Of a stretch of DNA of 64,000 bases, positions 42,208 to 50,730 are shown in pieces. Source of the DNA: JAAFHI01 sp039793685 (GTDB taxonomy: Bacteria; Acidobacteriota; Blastocatellia; Chloracidobacteriales; Chloracidobacteriaceae); assembly GCA_039793685.1 (NCBI GenBank), contig JBDRAL010000038.1, positions 20,133-84,132 of the forward strand, read 5' to 3'. Under the pieces are notes generated by a model. It did no database searches, had not been told where the DNA came from, and worked only from the letters and a program-made list of their open reading frames with translations. The first letter of the stretch is position 1. The number at the start of each line of letters is the position of its first letter. Position numbers and translations under genes: made by a program.

Positions 42208-42648
42208 CTACCCCTGCCTTTGGGGCAATTTCAGTTGGCAATGAACTTCATCAAGCGCGGTTGCCAAATCAAAACGGTGACAATCCTGTAGTTCGATGTA
42301 GGCGAACGCTTCCTGCTGTTCCGGACGAATGACGAGGCGAAAGGGGAGCGCATCGGCTGTCGCCCATCGGCTCGGTTTCAGGCAAAGGTCGTCACCCCAG
42401 TGGTAATCCAGTTCTCGGCAGTCTACGACAAGTCCGTGAAACCGGGTCAGATCGTAAAACTGATTGAGCCTCCATTTGATCAGGAGCGCGTCATCCTTGC
42501 CTGCCGACCCAGATTGATAAAGCCCCCGAATGACGACGAGCGCACCGACCCGGTGGTTGCGCTTCACGTTCCAGACATGGCACTCGCAGGTCACGGTGCT
42601 GATATCGAGTGAGATGGCTTCAAGTTTGGGCAGGTTCGGGAAATCCAT
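42208..42648 (-). CDS. Hypothetical protein of the immunity-type operon
   Basis: A 146-residue soluble protein. Its ATG is one base from the preceding TGA (TGAAATG), so the two genes are translationally coupled. The sequence is Trp/His/Cys-rich: STVTCECHVWNVKRNHRVGALVVIRG, then NQFYDLTRFHGLVVDCRELDYHWGDD, a central WATADALPFRLVIRPEQQEAFAYIEL and a C-terminus with HRFDLATALDEVHCQLKL. No family recognised. Position between a DUF7674-like and a SUKH-like gene suggests it is another immunity-type protein. Confidence 0.55.
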   Translation of the reverse strand: MDFPNLPKLEAISLDISTVTCECHVWNVKRNHRVGALVVIRGLYQSGSAGKDDALLIKWRLNQFYDLTRFHGLVVDCRELDYHWGDDLCLKPSRWATADALPFRLVIRPEQQEAFAYIELQDCHRFDLATALDEVHCQLKLPQRQG

Positions 42649-42649
42649 T

Positions 42650-43048
42650 TCAAGTACGTTCTTGGAAAAATTGATCGACCATCACTTGAGTCTGTGGCCC
42701 CAATCGCATCTGAAGAAACTCAAACAGGTTCTTTTCATTCCGCCTTGCGGCCAGACTCCAGCAGAATTCAACAATCAGCTCGCGAACGGATTCAGGGGCA
42801 GATTCGACCTGTCGTTCAAGAAACGCGAAACTCCGCTCGATAAGTTCGGCCACCCTCGCTTCCCGCTTTTCACTTGTGTCGCGGCGTTCGGCCTCGCTGA
42901 GAATCATTCGCGAAAAGTCGTTGATCAGGACATAGGGCAGAAGTTCTTCATACTCGCCGAGGTGTGTGCGGTACACCGTTTCGAATTCCGGGACCGCCTG
43001 ACCAAGATCCAGGAAAAAATGTTCGATTGGGTTAGGCGTCTTTTGCAA
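42650..43048 (-). CDS. DUF7674-like immunity-type protein
   Basis: A 132-residue all-helical protein. The start is TTG 43048 with GGGAGG 13 bases upstream, long spacing but the only good start. The pattern FETVYRTHLGEYEELLPYVLINDFSRMILSEAE, followed by two more helices with FLERQVESAPESVRELIVEFCWSLAA, resembles DUF7674 and similar small immunity-type helical bundles. It sits between the DMP19-like gene (ends 43067) and the 42208 gene. Confidence 0.55.
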   Translation of the reverse strand: MQKTPNPIEHFFLDLGQAVPEFETVYRTHLGEYEELLPYVLINDFSRMILSEAERRDTSEKREARVAELIERSFAFLERQVESAPESVRELIVEFCWSLAARRNEKNLFEFLQMRLGPQTQVMVDQFFQERT

Positions 43049-43066
43049 GGCGAACGCATTCCTCCC

Positions 43067-43876
43067 TCACAATGCGACCTCCACAACAAGCCGATCCGAA
43101 TCACCGTCAAACATGAGTGCCCGGTCTTGCTGATCCAGCATGTAGTGATGCCCTTTGTCCGTGATGAAGTGGAAGGCGAAAACTGTCTGTCCCTGATACT
43201 GGTGACTTGGGTCGCCGGCGGTCGGATGCGAAAACTCATGGCCTGCGGCTTCGCACAGCTTTCGCATCAGCGTGATGTAGCGCGGTTCGTTGGCCCGCGC
43301 GGCGGCGATGCGTTCTTCACGGTCGGGCTGACGGGCGACCCGTTCCCGGATTTCTTCCTCCATGTGTTCGATGGTGAGGACGGCGAGATCGGGCAGGCCG
43401 CGCAGCCAGGCCGAATTGAGATCAGCCAGATTTTCTTCCTCGGAGAGTTTGAAGAAATCCTTGTTGATTGCGTTCAATTCATCGCGCTCCTGGTTTTCGC
43501 CGAAGTAGTCGCTCATGTAGAAATCGTCCAGGCGATCGGGACCGAGTTTCTCCACGAGTCCAAGGCCGCGCTCGAACAGTTCGGCATGCCGGGTCGCCTT
43601 CATGAACCGAAGGCCTTCGCGAATCAGTCCCACGAGGGTGTCGCTCAACCGGGAGTTGTAGACGAACTGCGAAAAGCCGCCGTTTTCGACCTGTGCGAGG
43701 TAGTAGTCAACGTAGTAGCTGCGAAGTCCGTCGGGAGAAACTTCGTCGGGCGTGAAGTATTCCTCGAAAAGAAGGTTGAGAAATGAAATGTTGGACTGGA
43801 TGATGTCGTAGGGATCGGTGCTTTCAAACGCATCTCGGGAAACAACGACGGCCGTTTCGGGAATGGGGTTTGTCAT
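43067..43876 (-). CDS. DMP19/DUF4375 family protein
   Basis: A 269-residue soluble protein; ATG 43876 has AAGGAA upstream. The DMP19/DUF4375 core is at residues 48-150: LNLLFEEYFTPDEVSPDGLRSYYVDYYLAQVENGGFSQFVYNS, a NGGFxQ motif that names the family, then LIREGLRFMKATRHAELFERGLGLVEK. DMP19 proteins mimic DNA and inhibit nuclease-type partners in Neisseria; many others are immunity proteins. The C-terminal 90 residues form a second domain (REERIAAARANEPRYITLMRKLCEAAGHEF) ending in beta strands (TVFAFHFITDKGHHYMLDQQDRALMFDGDSDRLVVEVAL). It heads the operon running to 41334. Confidence 0.7.
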   Translation of the reverse strand: MTNPIPETAVVVSRDAFESTDPYDIIQSNISFLNLLFEEYFTPDEVSPDGLRSYYVDYYLAQVENGGFSQFVYNSRLSDTLVGLIREGLRFMKATRHAELFERGLGLVEKLGPDRLDDFYMSDYFGENQERDELNAINKDFFKLSEEENLADLNSAWLRGLPDLAVLTIEHMEEEIRERVARQPDREERIAAARANEPRYITLMRKLCEAAGHEFSHPTAGDPSHQYQGQTVFAFHFITDKGHHYMLDQQDRALMFDGDSDRLVVEVAL

Positions 43877-44049
43877 GTCGGTCGATTCCTTGAAAAGGGA
43901 AGAATGTCGTGCGGCATCGTACGTCGGGAGAAAACTCCCGGTAAGGGGCGCTTCACTGTTTTTACTGTTTGGCCCGTTGTCATGGGAAATTTTTTTCAAC
44001 CGCGAAAAAACCGGACCGCGACTCGTGCCGGGCGCGCATTCGTGAAGGG

Positions 44050-44916
44050 ATGCCCGAATTGACTGGACTCACTCACCTCACCACATTCGTTCGTGAAATC
44101 CGCACCGGGTCGTCGCTGCCGCTCGTCGCGGTCGGAGACGACGGCACAGCCTATGTCGTGAAGCCGTTCGGCAACGGCGACGGCATTCCGGCGGCGGCGG
44201 TCGAGTGGATTGCCTTCGGGCTGGCGCGGGCACTTGGCGTACCGGTCGTCGAACCCGCGCTGGTCGTCATCTCAAACGATTTCATCGAACGCGAGCTGCG
44301 CGACCGCGATCCCGAAATCCGCGAACTCGCCGAACGCAGCCCCGGCGTCAATTTCGCCACGACATTCGTGGCCGATGCGATTCCGCTCACAACGGAAAAT
44401 CTTGAAACGGTCGCGCCCGATGTCCGCGACGACGTGTTCCTGTTCGATGTGTTTCTGTTGAACTTCGACCGGACGCCGCTCAACTCGAATCTCATCTGCG
44501 AGAACGGTACGGTGCGCTGCCTCGATTTTTCATCGGCGATGGCGCTGCGGGCGGCCGTGACGGGGAACGACGCCTGCCGGGAGGCCGCATTTCTCAAGGA
44601 ACTACGGCGGCATCCGTTTTATCGCCCCGACATTGAATCGCGCGGCTGCGCGGAACGGCTGGCCGCGATTCCGGTGGAAACCGTCGCCGCCATCGTGGCC
44701 GGACTGCCCGACGCGTGGGTGACGTCGCTTTTTGAAAATGAATCCGGGCGCGAGGAACTGACCGAACGGATTGTCGCACTGCTGCGTGCCGCCGGAAACA
44801 CGATTGAACGTCGGTTGTCCGAGTTAAAAACGGTTGAAGTCGAATCCGATGCCGCGCGGCGCGCCCGGACGCTTGCAAATCGCAAGGCATTCACCGAAAA
44901 ATTCGGCATTCGCTGA
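44050..44916 (+). CDS. HipA-like kinase domain protein
   Basis: A 288-residue protein (start 44050 or a nearby alternative). It matches the HipA_2-type stand-alone kinase fold: an early VGDDGTAYVVKPFGNGDGIPAAAVEWIAFGLARALGVPVVEPALVVI, in which K is the ATP-binding lysine, and later DVFLFDVFLLNFDRTPLNSNL with the HRD-like D and metal-binding N. Then VRCLDFSSAMALR holds the DFG-like D. These kinases phosphorylate translation factors or other targets, but no HipB-type antitoxin is next to it. A pair with the 44995 gene downstream (78 bases) is possible. Confidence 0.65.
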   Translation: MPELTGLTHLTTFVREIRTGSSLPLVAVGDDGTAYVVKPFGNGDGIPAAAVEWIAFGLARALGVPVVEPALVVISNDFIERELRDRDPEIRELAERSPGVNFATTFVADAIPLTTENLETVAPDVRDDVFLFDVFLLNFDRTPLNSNLICENGTVRCLDFSSAMALRAAVTGNDACREAAFLKELRRHPFYRPDIESRGCAERLAAIPVETVAAIVAGLPDAWVTSLFENESGREELTERIVALLRAAGNTIERRLSELKTVEVESDAARRARTLANRKAFTEKFGIR

Positions 44917-44994
44917 TTCATAGAACATTCGTCCCGCCTGATTTGACGGTTGCTTCGGGAGGTTTTTCAGCCTCCGGAAAAGGAGTTTCGCGCC

Positions 44995-45474
44995 GTGATC
45001 GAACCCCGCGACCAGCACTATCTTTTTGCTCACCGGTTTCTGCCGCACTTCTTTTTCGACGACCCGGAACGGTTTTTCGAAATCCTCGAAAACGAAGGCC
45101 GCCGCTTTCTCGACTTGATGTGGCAACGCGCCGGAGGGCAATCCGACGACGGCGCGGTTTCTTCCGAAGGACTCGACGTCAACCTGTTTCGTTTTGACGA
45201 GCAGACGGTCTGCGCGTGCGTGACGCTGCCGCCGCCGGTCGGCATCACCGAGGCATACTGGGTGGCGGCGGTTTACCGTCCGGAGGACAGTTTTACCGCG
45301 CTCTACACGCTGGAATTCGGGTATGACCTCGACGGCGGGACGCGCACCGTCCTCGGCGGGTGGGACAGGGAAGGCACGCATTTCAATTTCGGCACCGGCC
45401 CCCAAGCCGACATGCGCGACTTTCTCGACTGGGTCTTCGAAAAAGTCGCCGGGTCTTCGTCCCGCCCGAGTTGA
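44995..45474 (+). CDS. Hypothetical protein, immunity-type
   Basis: A 159-residue protein from GTG 44995 (AGGAG 9 bases upstream), following the HipA-like gene. Early helix-rich IEPRDQHYLFAHRFLPHFFFDDPERFFEILEN, then beta segments LDVNLFRFDEQTVCACVTLPPP and SFTALYTLEFGYDLDGGTRTVLGGWD, and a final helix FLDWVFEK. This resembles other small immunity proteins with a WxxG and a beta sheet, but no family is assigned. Convergent with the esterase gene, which ends 11 bases away. Confidence 0.5.
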   Translation: MIEPRDQHYLFAHRFLPHFFFDDPERFFEILENEGRRFLDLMWQRAGGQSDDGAVSSEGLDVNLFRFDEQTVCACVTLPPPVGITEAYWVAAVYRPEDSFTALYTLEFGYDLDGGTRTVLGGWDREGTHFNFGTGPQADMRDFLDWVFEKVAGSSSRPS

Positions 45475-45484
45475 AATCGGGGTT

Positions 45485-46417
45485 TTATTCGCCGAACGCC
45501 CCGCGCAGTCCGGCGGCGACTTCGTCGAGCGCGACGGAGGCGTCCGAAAAGACCGCCGAGAGCGAAAAGAACCCGTGAATCATTCCGGGGTACAGCGTGT
45601 GGCGCGTCGGGACACCCGCTTCCTCCAGCCGTTTCGCGTATTCCACGCCCTCGTCACGAAGCGGATCGAACTCCGCCGTGATGACCAGCGCGGGCGGCAG
45701 GCCGGAAAGGTCCTTTTCAAAGAACGGCGAAAGGTACGGGTGTTTTTTATCCTGTCCTTCCTCGATGTAGTGCCGGATGAACCACTCCATCGTGTCCTTC
45801 GTCAGCAGGTAGCCCGCGCCGTTTTCCTCATAGCTCGGCAGCGCGTGGGTCGCATCCGTCACCGGGTAGACCAGCGCCTGAAACTTCAACTCCGGCCCCT
45901 TGCGGTTGCGGGCCTGAATCGCCGTCACGGTCGCGAGATTCGCCCCCGCGCTGTCGCCGCAGACCGCCACCCGTCCCGGATCGCCGCCGATTTCGCCCGC
46001 GTGCTTCGCCACCCACGCCGTCGCGTCGTAGGCGTCCACGACCGCCGCCGGAAATTTGTGCTCCGGCCCCATCCGGTAATCCACCGACACGACGATGCAG
46101 TTCGCCCGATTGACGAGCGACCGGCAGACATTGTCGTGGCTGTCGAGATCGCCGATGACGAAGCCGCCGCCGTGAAAGTACATCGTGACCGGAAACGGTC
46201 CGTCGCCCGCCGGGCCGTACACCCGAATCGGAATGTCGCACTGACTGCCGGGAATCGTCCGGTCCTCGACGCGTGCGACGGGTTCGGGCGCGCCCGCGAG
46301 CATGCGGTACGCCTTGAAATTCGCCCGCGCCTGCTCCGGCGTGAGCGTCGAGGTCGGCGGCGCGCCGATGGCGGCCACCTGGGCGAGAAATTGCTGCGAT
46401 TGAGGATGAAGCGGCAT
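45485..46417 (-). CDS. Alpha/beta hydrolase, hormone-sensitive-lipase family
   Basis: A 310-residue esterase. HSL-type features: the oxyanion motif YFHGGGFVIGD (residues about 80-90), the nucleophile GDSAGAN (about 154-160), and an acidic residue in ITAEFDPLRDEG and a His in MIHGFF completing the triad. No signal peptide, so it acts in the cytoplasm on short-chain esters. It lies 23 bases downstream of the DUF4919 gene on the same strand, likely cotranscribed. Confidence 0.9.
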   Translation of the reverse strand: MPLHPQSQQFLAQVAAIGAPPTSTLTPEQARANFKAYRMLAGAPEPVARVEDRTIPGSQCDIPIRVYGPAGDGPFPVTMYFHGGGFVIGDLDSHDNVCRSLVNRANCIVVSVDYRMGPEHKFPAAVVDAYDATAWVAKHAGEIGGDPGRVAVCGDSAGANLATVTAIQARNRKGPELKFQALVYPVTDATHALPSYEENGAGYLLTKDTMEWFIRHYIEEGQDKKHPYLSPFFEKDLSGLPPALVITAEFDPLRDEGVEYAKRLEEAGVPTRHTLYPGMIHGFFSLSAVFSDASVALDEVAAGLRGAFGE

Positions 46418-46440
46418 GAAAGTCGTTTCCGTCGGGAGAA

Positions 46441-47184
46441 TTATTTTCCGAAGAAAAAGCTGATGTCGAAGTAGATGCTGACCGGCTTGTCGGTCTTTTT
46501 ATCGACGCCGGAAAGCAGATCGTAGGGCTTGCCGTTTTTGCCAAGAATCAGTGCCTGCGAACCCACCTGATAGCCGAGTTGGCGCATGATGAAATATTCC
46601 TCCGGAATGCTCGTCACGACGTAGGCTGTTTCCGGGGTCAGTCCGTCGGCACTTTTCAGCAGACCTTCAATCAGTTTTCCAGCCACGGTTTTGTGGTACT
46701 CGGCTTTTTCGGCGTTGTTGAGCGCCCGGTACGCCTTTTCCAGCCCGCGGTGCAGGGTGACATTGGTAAATTCGTCGTCCAGTTCGGCCTGCGCCAGTTC
46801 AATCGCCTTCGCGTGTTCGTCCTTTTTGAAGGCTTCGACCATGTTGTCCCAGTTTTTCGAATCGCCGGAAAACTTTCCTTCCTTCAAGAATGCCAGGTAG
46901 GCGCGGCGCAACTGGGAGAAATCAATCGTCAAGTCACCGCCGCGGGCCTGTTTGACCAGGCGGCGGAAATCATCCGCGGTCGCCGGTGTCGCTGGCTTCG
47001 GGGGCGGAGGCGCGGTTTCGGTCGCCGGTTTGGTTTCTGGCGTTTTGGCTTCCGCCGGGGCGGGCGAGGGTTTGGTTTCCTTGCTCTCGCCCGGCGGGGG
47101 CGTTTGAGGTGTCTGGGCAGCGACGGAAACGGAAAACGCGAGCGCGAACAGTCCGGGGATGACTCCGAATTTGTAGAGTGTCAT
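46441..47184 (-). CDS. DUF4919 exported protein
   Basis: A 247-residue protein; ATG 47184 has AGGAG 8 bases upstream. Signal peptide to about residue 23 (VSVAAQ), then a Pro/Thr/Glu linker with repeated KPxxETxP motifs. Residues about 65-247 match DUF4919 (PF16266): LTIDFSQLRRAYLAF, GLEKAYRALNNAEKAEYHKTVAG, LTPETAYVVTSIPEEYFIMRQLGYQVGSQAL, and a terminal KPVSIYFDISFFFG. The fold is known from Bacteroidota and others; the function is not. Cotranscribed with the esterase downstream. Confidence 0.75.
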   Translation of the reverse strand: MTLYKFGVIPGLFALAFSVSVAAQTPQTPPPGESKETKPSPAPAEAKTPETKPATETAPPPPKPATPATADDFRRLVKQARGGDLTIDFSQLRRAYLAFLKEGKFSGDSKNWDNMVEAFKKDEHAKAIELAQAELDDEFTNVTLHRGLEKAYRALNNAEKAEYHKTVAGKLIEGLLKSADGLTPETAYVVTSIPEEYFIMRQLGYQVGSQALILGKNGKPYDLLSGVDKKTDKPVSIYFDISFFFGK

Positions 47185-47261
47185 GGCTTTCTCTCCTTTG
47201 GTGTTTGGGAGCATTGAAGCCTAACGTCGCGGAATAGTTCCAGATTTTTTCGCCGCCCGAG

Positions 47262-48686
47262 CTATCCGAGGTTGTCGCGCGTGAACTGTTCGCCGAAGTC
47301 GAGCAGTTGCTGCATTTTCTCGCGGCTGGTGGCTTCGGAATAGACGCGGATGACCGGTTCGGTCCCGGAACCGCGGAAGAGCAGCCAGCTTTCGTCTTCG
47401 AGAATGAACTTCACGCCGTCCATCGTCTGGACGTCCACCACTTCAAAACCGGCGACCTGTTGCGGCGGGGTGTTTTTGAGGATGTCCACCACGCGCAGGC
47501 CCTGTTCGACCTTTTCGAGTTTCAAATCCACCCGGTCATAGACGAAGGTCCCGAATTCCGCCTCGATGTCGGCGATGAGTTCCGACGGCTTTTTGCCGAA
47601 CGCCAGCACGGCTTCGAGGAAAAACAGTCCGTTGAACACGCCGTCGCGTTCGGGGATGTGCAGTTTGCACCCGAGGCCGTTGGATTCCTCGCCGCCGCAG
47701 AGAATGTCTTCCGTCAGCATCAGCGCCGCGATGTGTTTGAAGCCGACCGGCGTTTCATAGAGTTTCAGTCCGTGTTTTTCGGCGATGCGCTTGACGATCA
47801 CGCTCTGCGAGAAAGTCCGCGCGATGCCGCCGGTCATGCCGCGCTTACGGATGAGGTAGAGGGCCAGAATCGCGAGCATCCGGTGGGTGTTGATGTAGCG
47901 GCCCAGATCGTCCACCGCGCCGATGCGGTCGGCGTCGCCGTCGGTCGCGAGGCCGAGAAACGCGCCGCGCTTGACGATTTCATCGCAGAGCGGCTGAAGC
48001 TGCGGCATCATCGGCTCGGGGTGGATGCCTCCGAAATAGGGGTCGCGGTCGGTCCGCATCGTCGAAATCTTCAATTTGCCGCCGGACAGCGTCCGTTCGA
48101 TGAAGTCGCCGCCCGCGCCGAACATCGAGTCCACCAACACTTCGCCGTCGAACGCCTTCAACCGTTCGACATCCACGATTTCCGCCAGCCGGTCGAGGTA
48201 GGCTTTCGACTGCGGGACGCGCTCGATGCGTCCGTCGGCCAGCCCTTCACGAAGCGAAATCGCCTTCGGGGCGTTCTGGCCGAGCCGGGCCTCGATTTTC
48301 GTGGTGTACTCGACCGGGGCCGAGCCGCCGAACGGCAGCTTGATCTTGAATCCCGAAAATTCCGGCGGATTGTGGCTCGCGGTGATGACCACGCCGCCGC
48401 GCGCCTGGGCGGCGAAGCAGTCGTAGGACACCATCGGCGTCGGGACGAAATCGTCGTAAAGTTTTACGTTCAAACCATTTGCGGCCATCACTTCGGCGAC
48501 GCGCGCGGCGAATGCCTCGCCCAGAAAGCGCCGGTCGTGCCCGACGAAGACCACCGGCGCGGTGCCGTTGCCTTCATCGGCCAGAAACTGCTCGGCGGTC
48601 GCCTGCGCGACGATGTCGAGATTGTCGAAGGTGAATTCCCGCGCGATGCGGCCGCGCCAGCCGTCGGTACCGAATTTAATTGTCAT
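47262..48686 (-). CDS. Phosphoglucomutase/phosphomannomutase family protein
   Basis: A 474-residue enzyme of the alpha-D-phosphohexomutase superfamily; ATG 48686 has GGAG 7 bases upstream. Motifs in order: the phosphoserine loop VVITASHNPPEFSG (S104), the metal loop DGDADRIG, the sugar-binding loop GEESNG and the phosphate-binding loop RGSGTEP. It interconverts hexose 1- and 6-phosphates; the GEESNG form is common to bifunctional phosphoglucomutase/phosphomannomutase enzymes of the PgcA type, so exact substrate is undetermined. Its leader is the GGGATCA/TCCAAAG composite array. Confidence 0.9.
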   Translation of the reverse strand: MTIKFGTDGWRGRIAREFTFDNLDIVAQATAEQFLADEGNGTAPVVFVGHDRRFLGEAFAARVAEVMAANGLNVKLYDDFVPTPMVSYDCFAAQARGGVVITASHNPPEFSGFKIKLPFGGSAPVEYTTKIEARLGQNAPKAISLREGLADGRIERVPQSKAYLDRLAEIVDVERLKAFDGEVLVDSMFGAGGDFIERTLSGGKLKISTMRTDRDPYFGGIHPEPMMPQLQPLCDEIVKRGAFLGLATDGDADRIGAVDDLGRYINTHRMLAILALYLIRKRGMTGGIARTFSQSVIVKRIAEKHGLKLYETPVGFKHIAALMLTEDILCGGEESNGLGCKLHIPERDGVFNGLFFLEAVLAFGKKPSELIADIEAEFGTFVYDRVDLKLEKVEQGLRVVDILKNTPPQQVAGFEVVDVQTMDGVKFILEDESWLLFRGSGTEPVIRVYSEATSREKMQQLLDFGEQFTRDNLG

Positions 48687-48701
48687 GAAATGCTCCAAAG
48701 G

Positions 48702-48824
48702 CAGGGATCAGGGGCCAGGGATCAGGAAGGTCCAAAGTCGAAAGTCCAAGGTCCAAAGCATTTGAGCGATGGAATTTCGAACTTTTTCTGATCCCTGTTC
48801 CCTGACCTCTGATCCCTGCTCCCT
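48702..48824. repeat. Composite inverted array, words GGGATCA and TCCAAAG
   Basis: The left part has GGGATCA-type units (48702-48727), then TCCAAAG-type units (48731-48760: TCCAAAG, TCGAAAG, TCCAAGG). The right part (48788-48824) is the inverse of GGGATCA with GCAGGGA, TCAGAGG and ACAGGGA units. It lies between the mutase start and the SDH-family stop and includes that stop codon (48823). Confidence 0.8.
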
Positions 48825-49878
48825 AGCGAAGGTGAAAAACGCTTTCCGCCACGGCGCCGTCGATCAGTTCGACCTTCCGCCACGAGCTGTTGTCGTGCAT
48901 GCGGATCCAGCGTCGTTCCTGAATCATGTAATGCCAGTCGGTGTCGTTGCGGTAGAACAACTGGCTGCCGCGGCATTCCAGAATGTTCAGGATACTGTTG
49001 TCGTGGTAGTTCTGCTCGTCGAAATCGGTGATCGCCTTCTGGCCCATCTCCGAATACAACTCGTTGAGGTCGATGAGCAGATCGTTGAGTTCGAGGTCGA
49101 GCGGATGCGCGTTCAGCCCGATGCGCCGGGCTTCGCGCAAGGTGATTGGGTAGCTGTGCGACGGATATTCCTCGTTGAGCGTCCGGCTGATGGCCGCCGC
49201 CTTTTCGGGGGCGTCCAGATGGTACGACAGGATTTCCGTACAAAGCCGGATCGAAAGCGAACTCGCCCGGTCCACCGCGCCGATTACGAGCGGATGGATG
49301 TGCTGGAAAATCTGGGCGTAGGGATTCGTCGAGTCGTCCCGTGATTCCCCGCGCCAGAGTTTCAGAATGCGGTTGAGTTCGTCGGGGCTGACCCGGACGC
49401 GCAGGTTGTCTTTATCGACCGGCGAGAGTTCATGGGTCAGCGCGGTATCGACCGCCGAAAGGTGCGCGAGCGGCCCCATCCGGATTTCATCCGCGCCGAG
49501 CGCGATCATCGTCGCCGCCGACAGACAGGCGAGCGGGGCCATGACCGTAACGTGTCCCGCGAACTGCCGCAGCAGGTGGACGATCCGCAGCGAGGCCGTC
49601 CCGTCGCCGCCGTCGGATTTGACGAACAGCGCGACCTTTTCCTGCTGGCCGACTTCGCGGAGCAGTTCGTAGAAGCCGACCACGTCGTTCTGGCAGACCG
49701 AGCCGCCGGGCGAATTCCAGTAGACGAGAAACGGGCAACCGAGTTTTTCCTCGATGCGCCGGGCGATGACCTGCGTGTCGTTGAACAGCACCGGCGGAAT
49801 CACCACGCGGCGTTCGGGGCGTGCCTCCTCGACGGGCGCGTCGGCGGTTTCGATGGTTTCCTGATTCGGTTCGGACAT
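48823..49878 (-). CDS. SDH-family Clp-fold serine protease
   Basis: A 351-residue protein of the SDH_sah (PF01972) family with a ClpP/crotonase fold: LGCPFLVYWNSPGGSVCQNDVVGFYELLRE, KVALFVKSDGGDG, then VMAPLACLSAATMIALGADEIRMGPLAHLSAVD, where the conserved Ser of ACLSAATMI is the predicted nucleophile. A His/Asp dyad follows. No membrane helix or signal. Members were described as archaeal serine dehydratase-type proteases but their role in bacteria is unclear; they may process membrane or short-lived proteins. Independent of neighbours. Confidence 0.8.
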   Translation of the reverse strand: MSEPNQETIETADAPVEEARPERRVVIPPVLFNDTQVIARRIEEKLGCPFLVYWNSPGGSVCQNDVVGFYELLREVGQQEKVALFVKSDGGDGTASLRIVHLLRQFAGHVTVMAPLACLSAATMIALGADEIRMGPLAHLSAVDTALTHELSPVDKDNLRVRVSPDELNRILKLWRGESRDDSTNPYAQIFQHIHPLVIGAVDRASSLSIRLCTEILSYHLDAPEKAAAISRTLNEEYPSHSYPITLREARRIGLNAHPLDLELNDLLIDLNELYSEMGQKAITDFDEQNYHDNSILNILECRGSQLFYRNDTDWHYMIQERRWIRMHDNSSWRKVELIDGAVAESVFHLR

Positions 49879-49902
49879 CGGATGGAAGTACCTCCGGGGA
49901 AA

Positions 49903-50628
49903 TCAGTTCACACGGTTGAAGAACTCCTGCCAGTCGGTCGGGACCGGCGAGTCGTCGTTGACGATTTCGATGGTTTTATTGAAGGCCGTCTCGGCGACGA
50001 GCGCCTGTACGCAGACTTCGGCGACGTCGGCCCGCGAAATCGCGCCGGTCGAGAGGGCGTCCGCCGGAGCGACCTTGATGCCTTTTTCAAGCGCCGGCTG
50101 GTTCGTCAGCCCGCCGGGCCGGACGATGGTATAGCGCAAACCCGATTCGCGGACGGTTTTTTCGGCGAGGTCCTTCATTTTCAGAATGTCGCCGAACGGT
50201 TTCATCATCAGGCTGAACGGGTTGAGCGGCTGATTGATGAGCATCGAGGTGACGATGACGAGATGATTGACCCCGGCGGCGCGCATCGCCTCAACGAGAT
50301 TGCGCGTACCTTGATTGTCGACGGCATCCGCGCCGTCCGCGCCGAAGCCGAAAAAGTCGGAGAATCCCTTGCCGCTGTTGGCGAATCCGACGCGCGTCCC
50401 GACGCAGCAGATGACGGCGTCCACGCCCGCGACGGCCTTGTCGAGGGAAGCGCGGTCGCGAACGTCGGCGACCACCGTTTCAAATCCCTCGGTTTTGAAC
50501 TCGGCGAGTTTGTCTTCCGACCGGGCCATGGCCCGCGCCGAAACGCCGTGGTGCGCCAGTCGGCGCATGGTTTCGCGGCCCGTGCCGCCGTTGGCCCCCG
50601 CCACCAAAACTTTTCCTGAAAAAAACAT
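49903..50628 (-). CDS. NAD(P)-binding SDR-family protein
   Basis: A 241-residue protein; ATG 50628 is preceded by AAGGAAG. N-terminal KVLVAGANGGTGRETMRRL is the NAD(P)-binding motif of atypical, NmrA-like short-chain reductases; VDAVICCVGTRVGF and VIVTSMLINQPLN follow. The family-typical YxxxK is replaced by MKDLAEKTVRESGLRYTIVRPGGL, with the LRYTIVRPG pattern of NAD(P)H-dependent oxidoreductase 'atypical SDR5' forms. Role unknown. Its leader is the GCGCAAAG octamer array. Confidence 0.85.
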   Translation of the reverse strand: MFFSGKVLVAGANGGTGRETMRRLAHHGVSARAMARSEDKLAEFKTEGFETVVADVRDRASLDKAVAGVDAVICCVGTRVGFANSGKGFSDFFGFGADGADAVDNQGTRNLVEAMRAAGVNHLVIVTSMLINQPLNPFSLMMKPFGDILKMKDLAEKTVRESGLRYTIVRPGGLTNQPALEKGIKVAPADALSTGAISRADVAEVCVQALVAETAFNKTIEIVNDDSPVPTDWQEFFNRVN

Positions 50629-50642
50629 AAAACTTCCTTGAA

Positions 50643-50721
50643 TCTTTGCGCCCTTGCGTCTTTGCGGCCTGGCGTTTGCTCTTTCTAACGCAAAGACGCC
50701 AAGGCGCGAAGACGCAAAGGA
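50643..50721. repeat. Inverted octamer array, word ACGCAAAG
   Basis: The left arm (50643-50675) reads on the minus strand as GCGCAAAG/ACGCAAGG/AACGCCAG units. The right arm (50686-50721) has ACGCAAAG, ACGCCAAG, GCGCGAAG, ACGCAAAG. The unit is 8 bp, and the last copy supplies the AAAGGAG ribosome-binding site of the GxxExxY gene (50731). Confidence 0.85.
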
Positions 50722-50730
50722 GTTTGAGAA

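Noticed and set aside
44050..45474. A classical HipBA toxin-antitoxin pair
   Set aside because: No helix-turn-helix antitoxin gene precedes the kinase; the following gene has no DNA-binding features.
39419..45474. A polymorphic toxin or contact-dependent inhibition locus
   Set aside because: No large toxin, Rhs/YD-repeat, VgrG, PAAR or two-partner secretion gene is present; only immunity-type proteins are seen.
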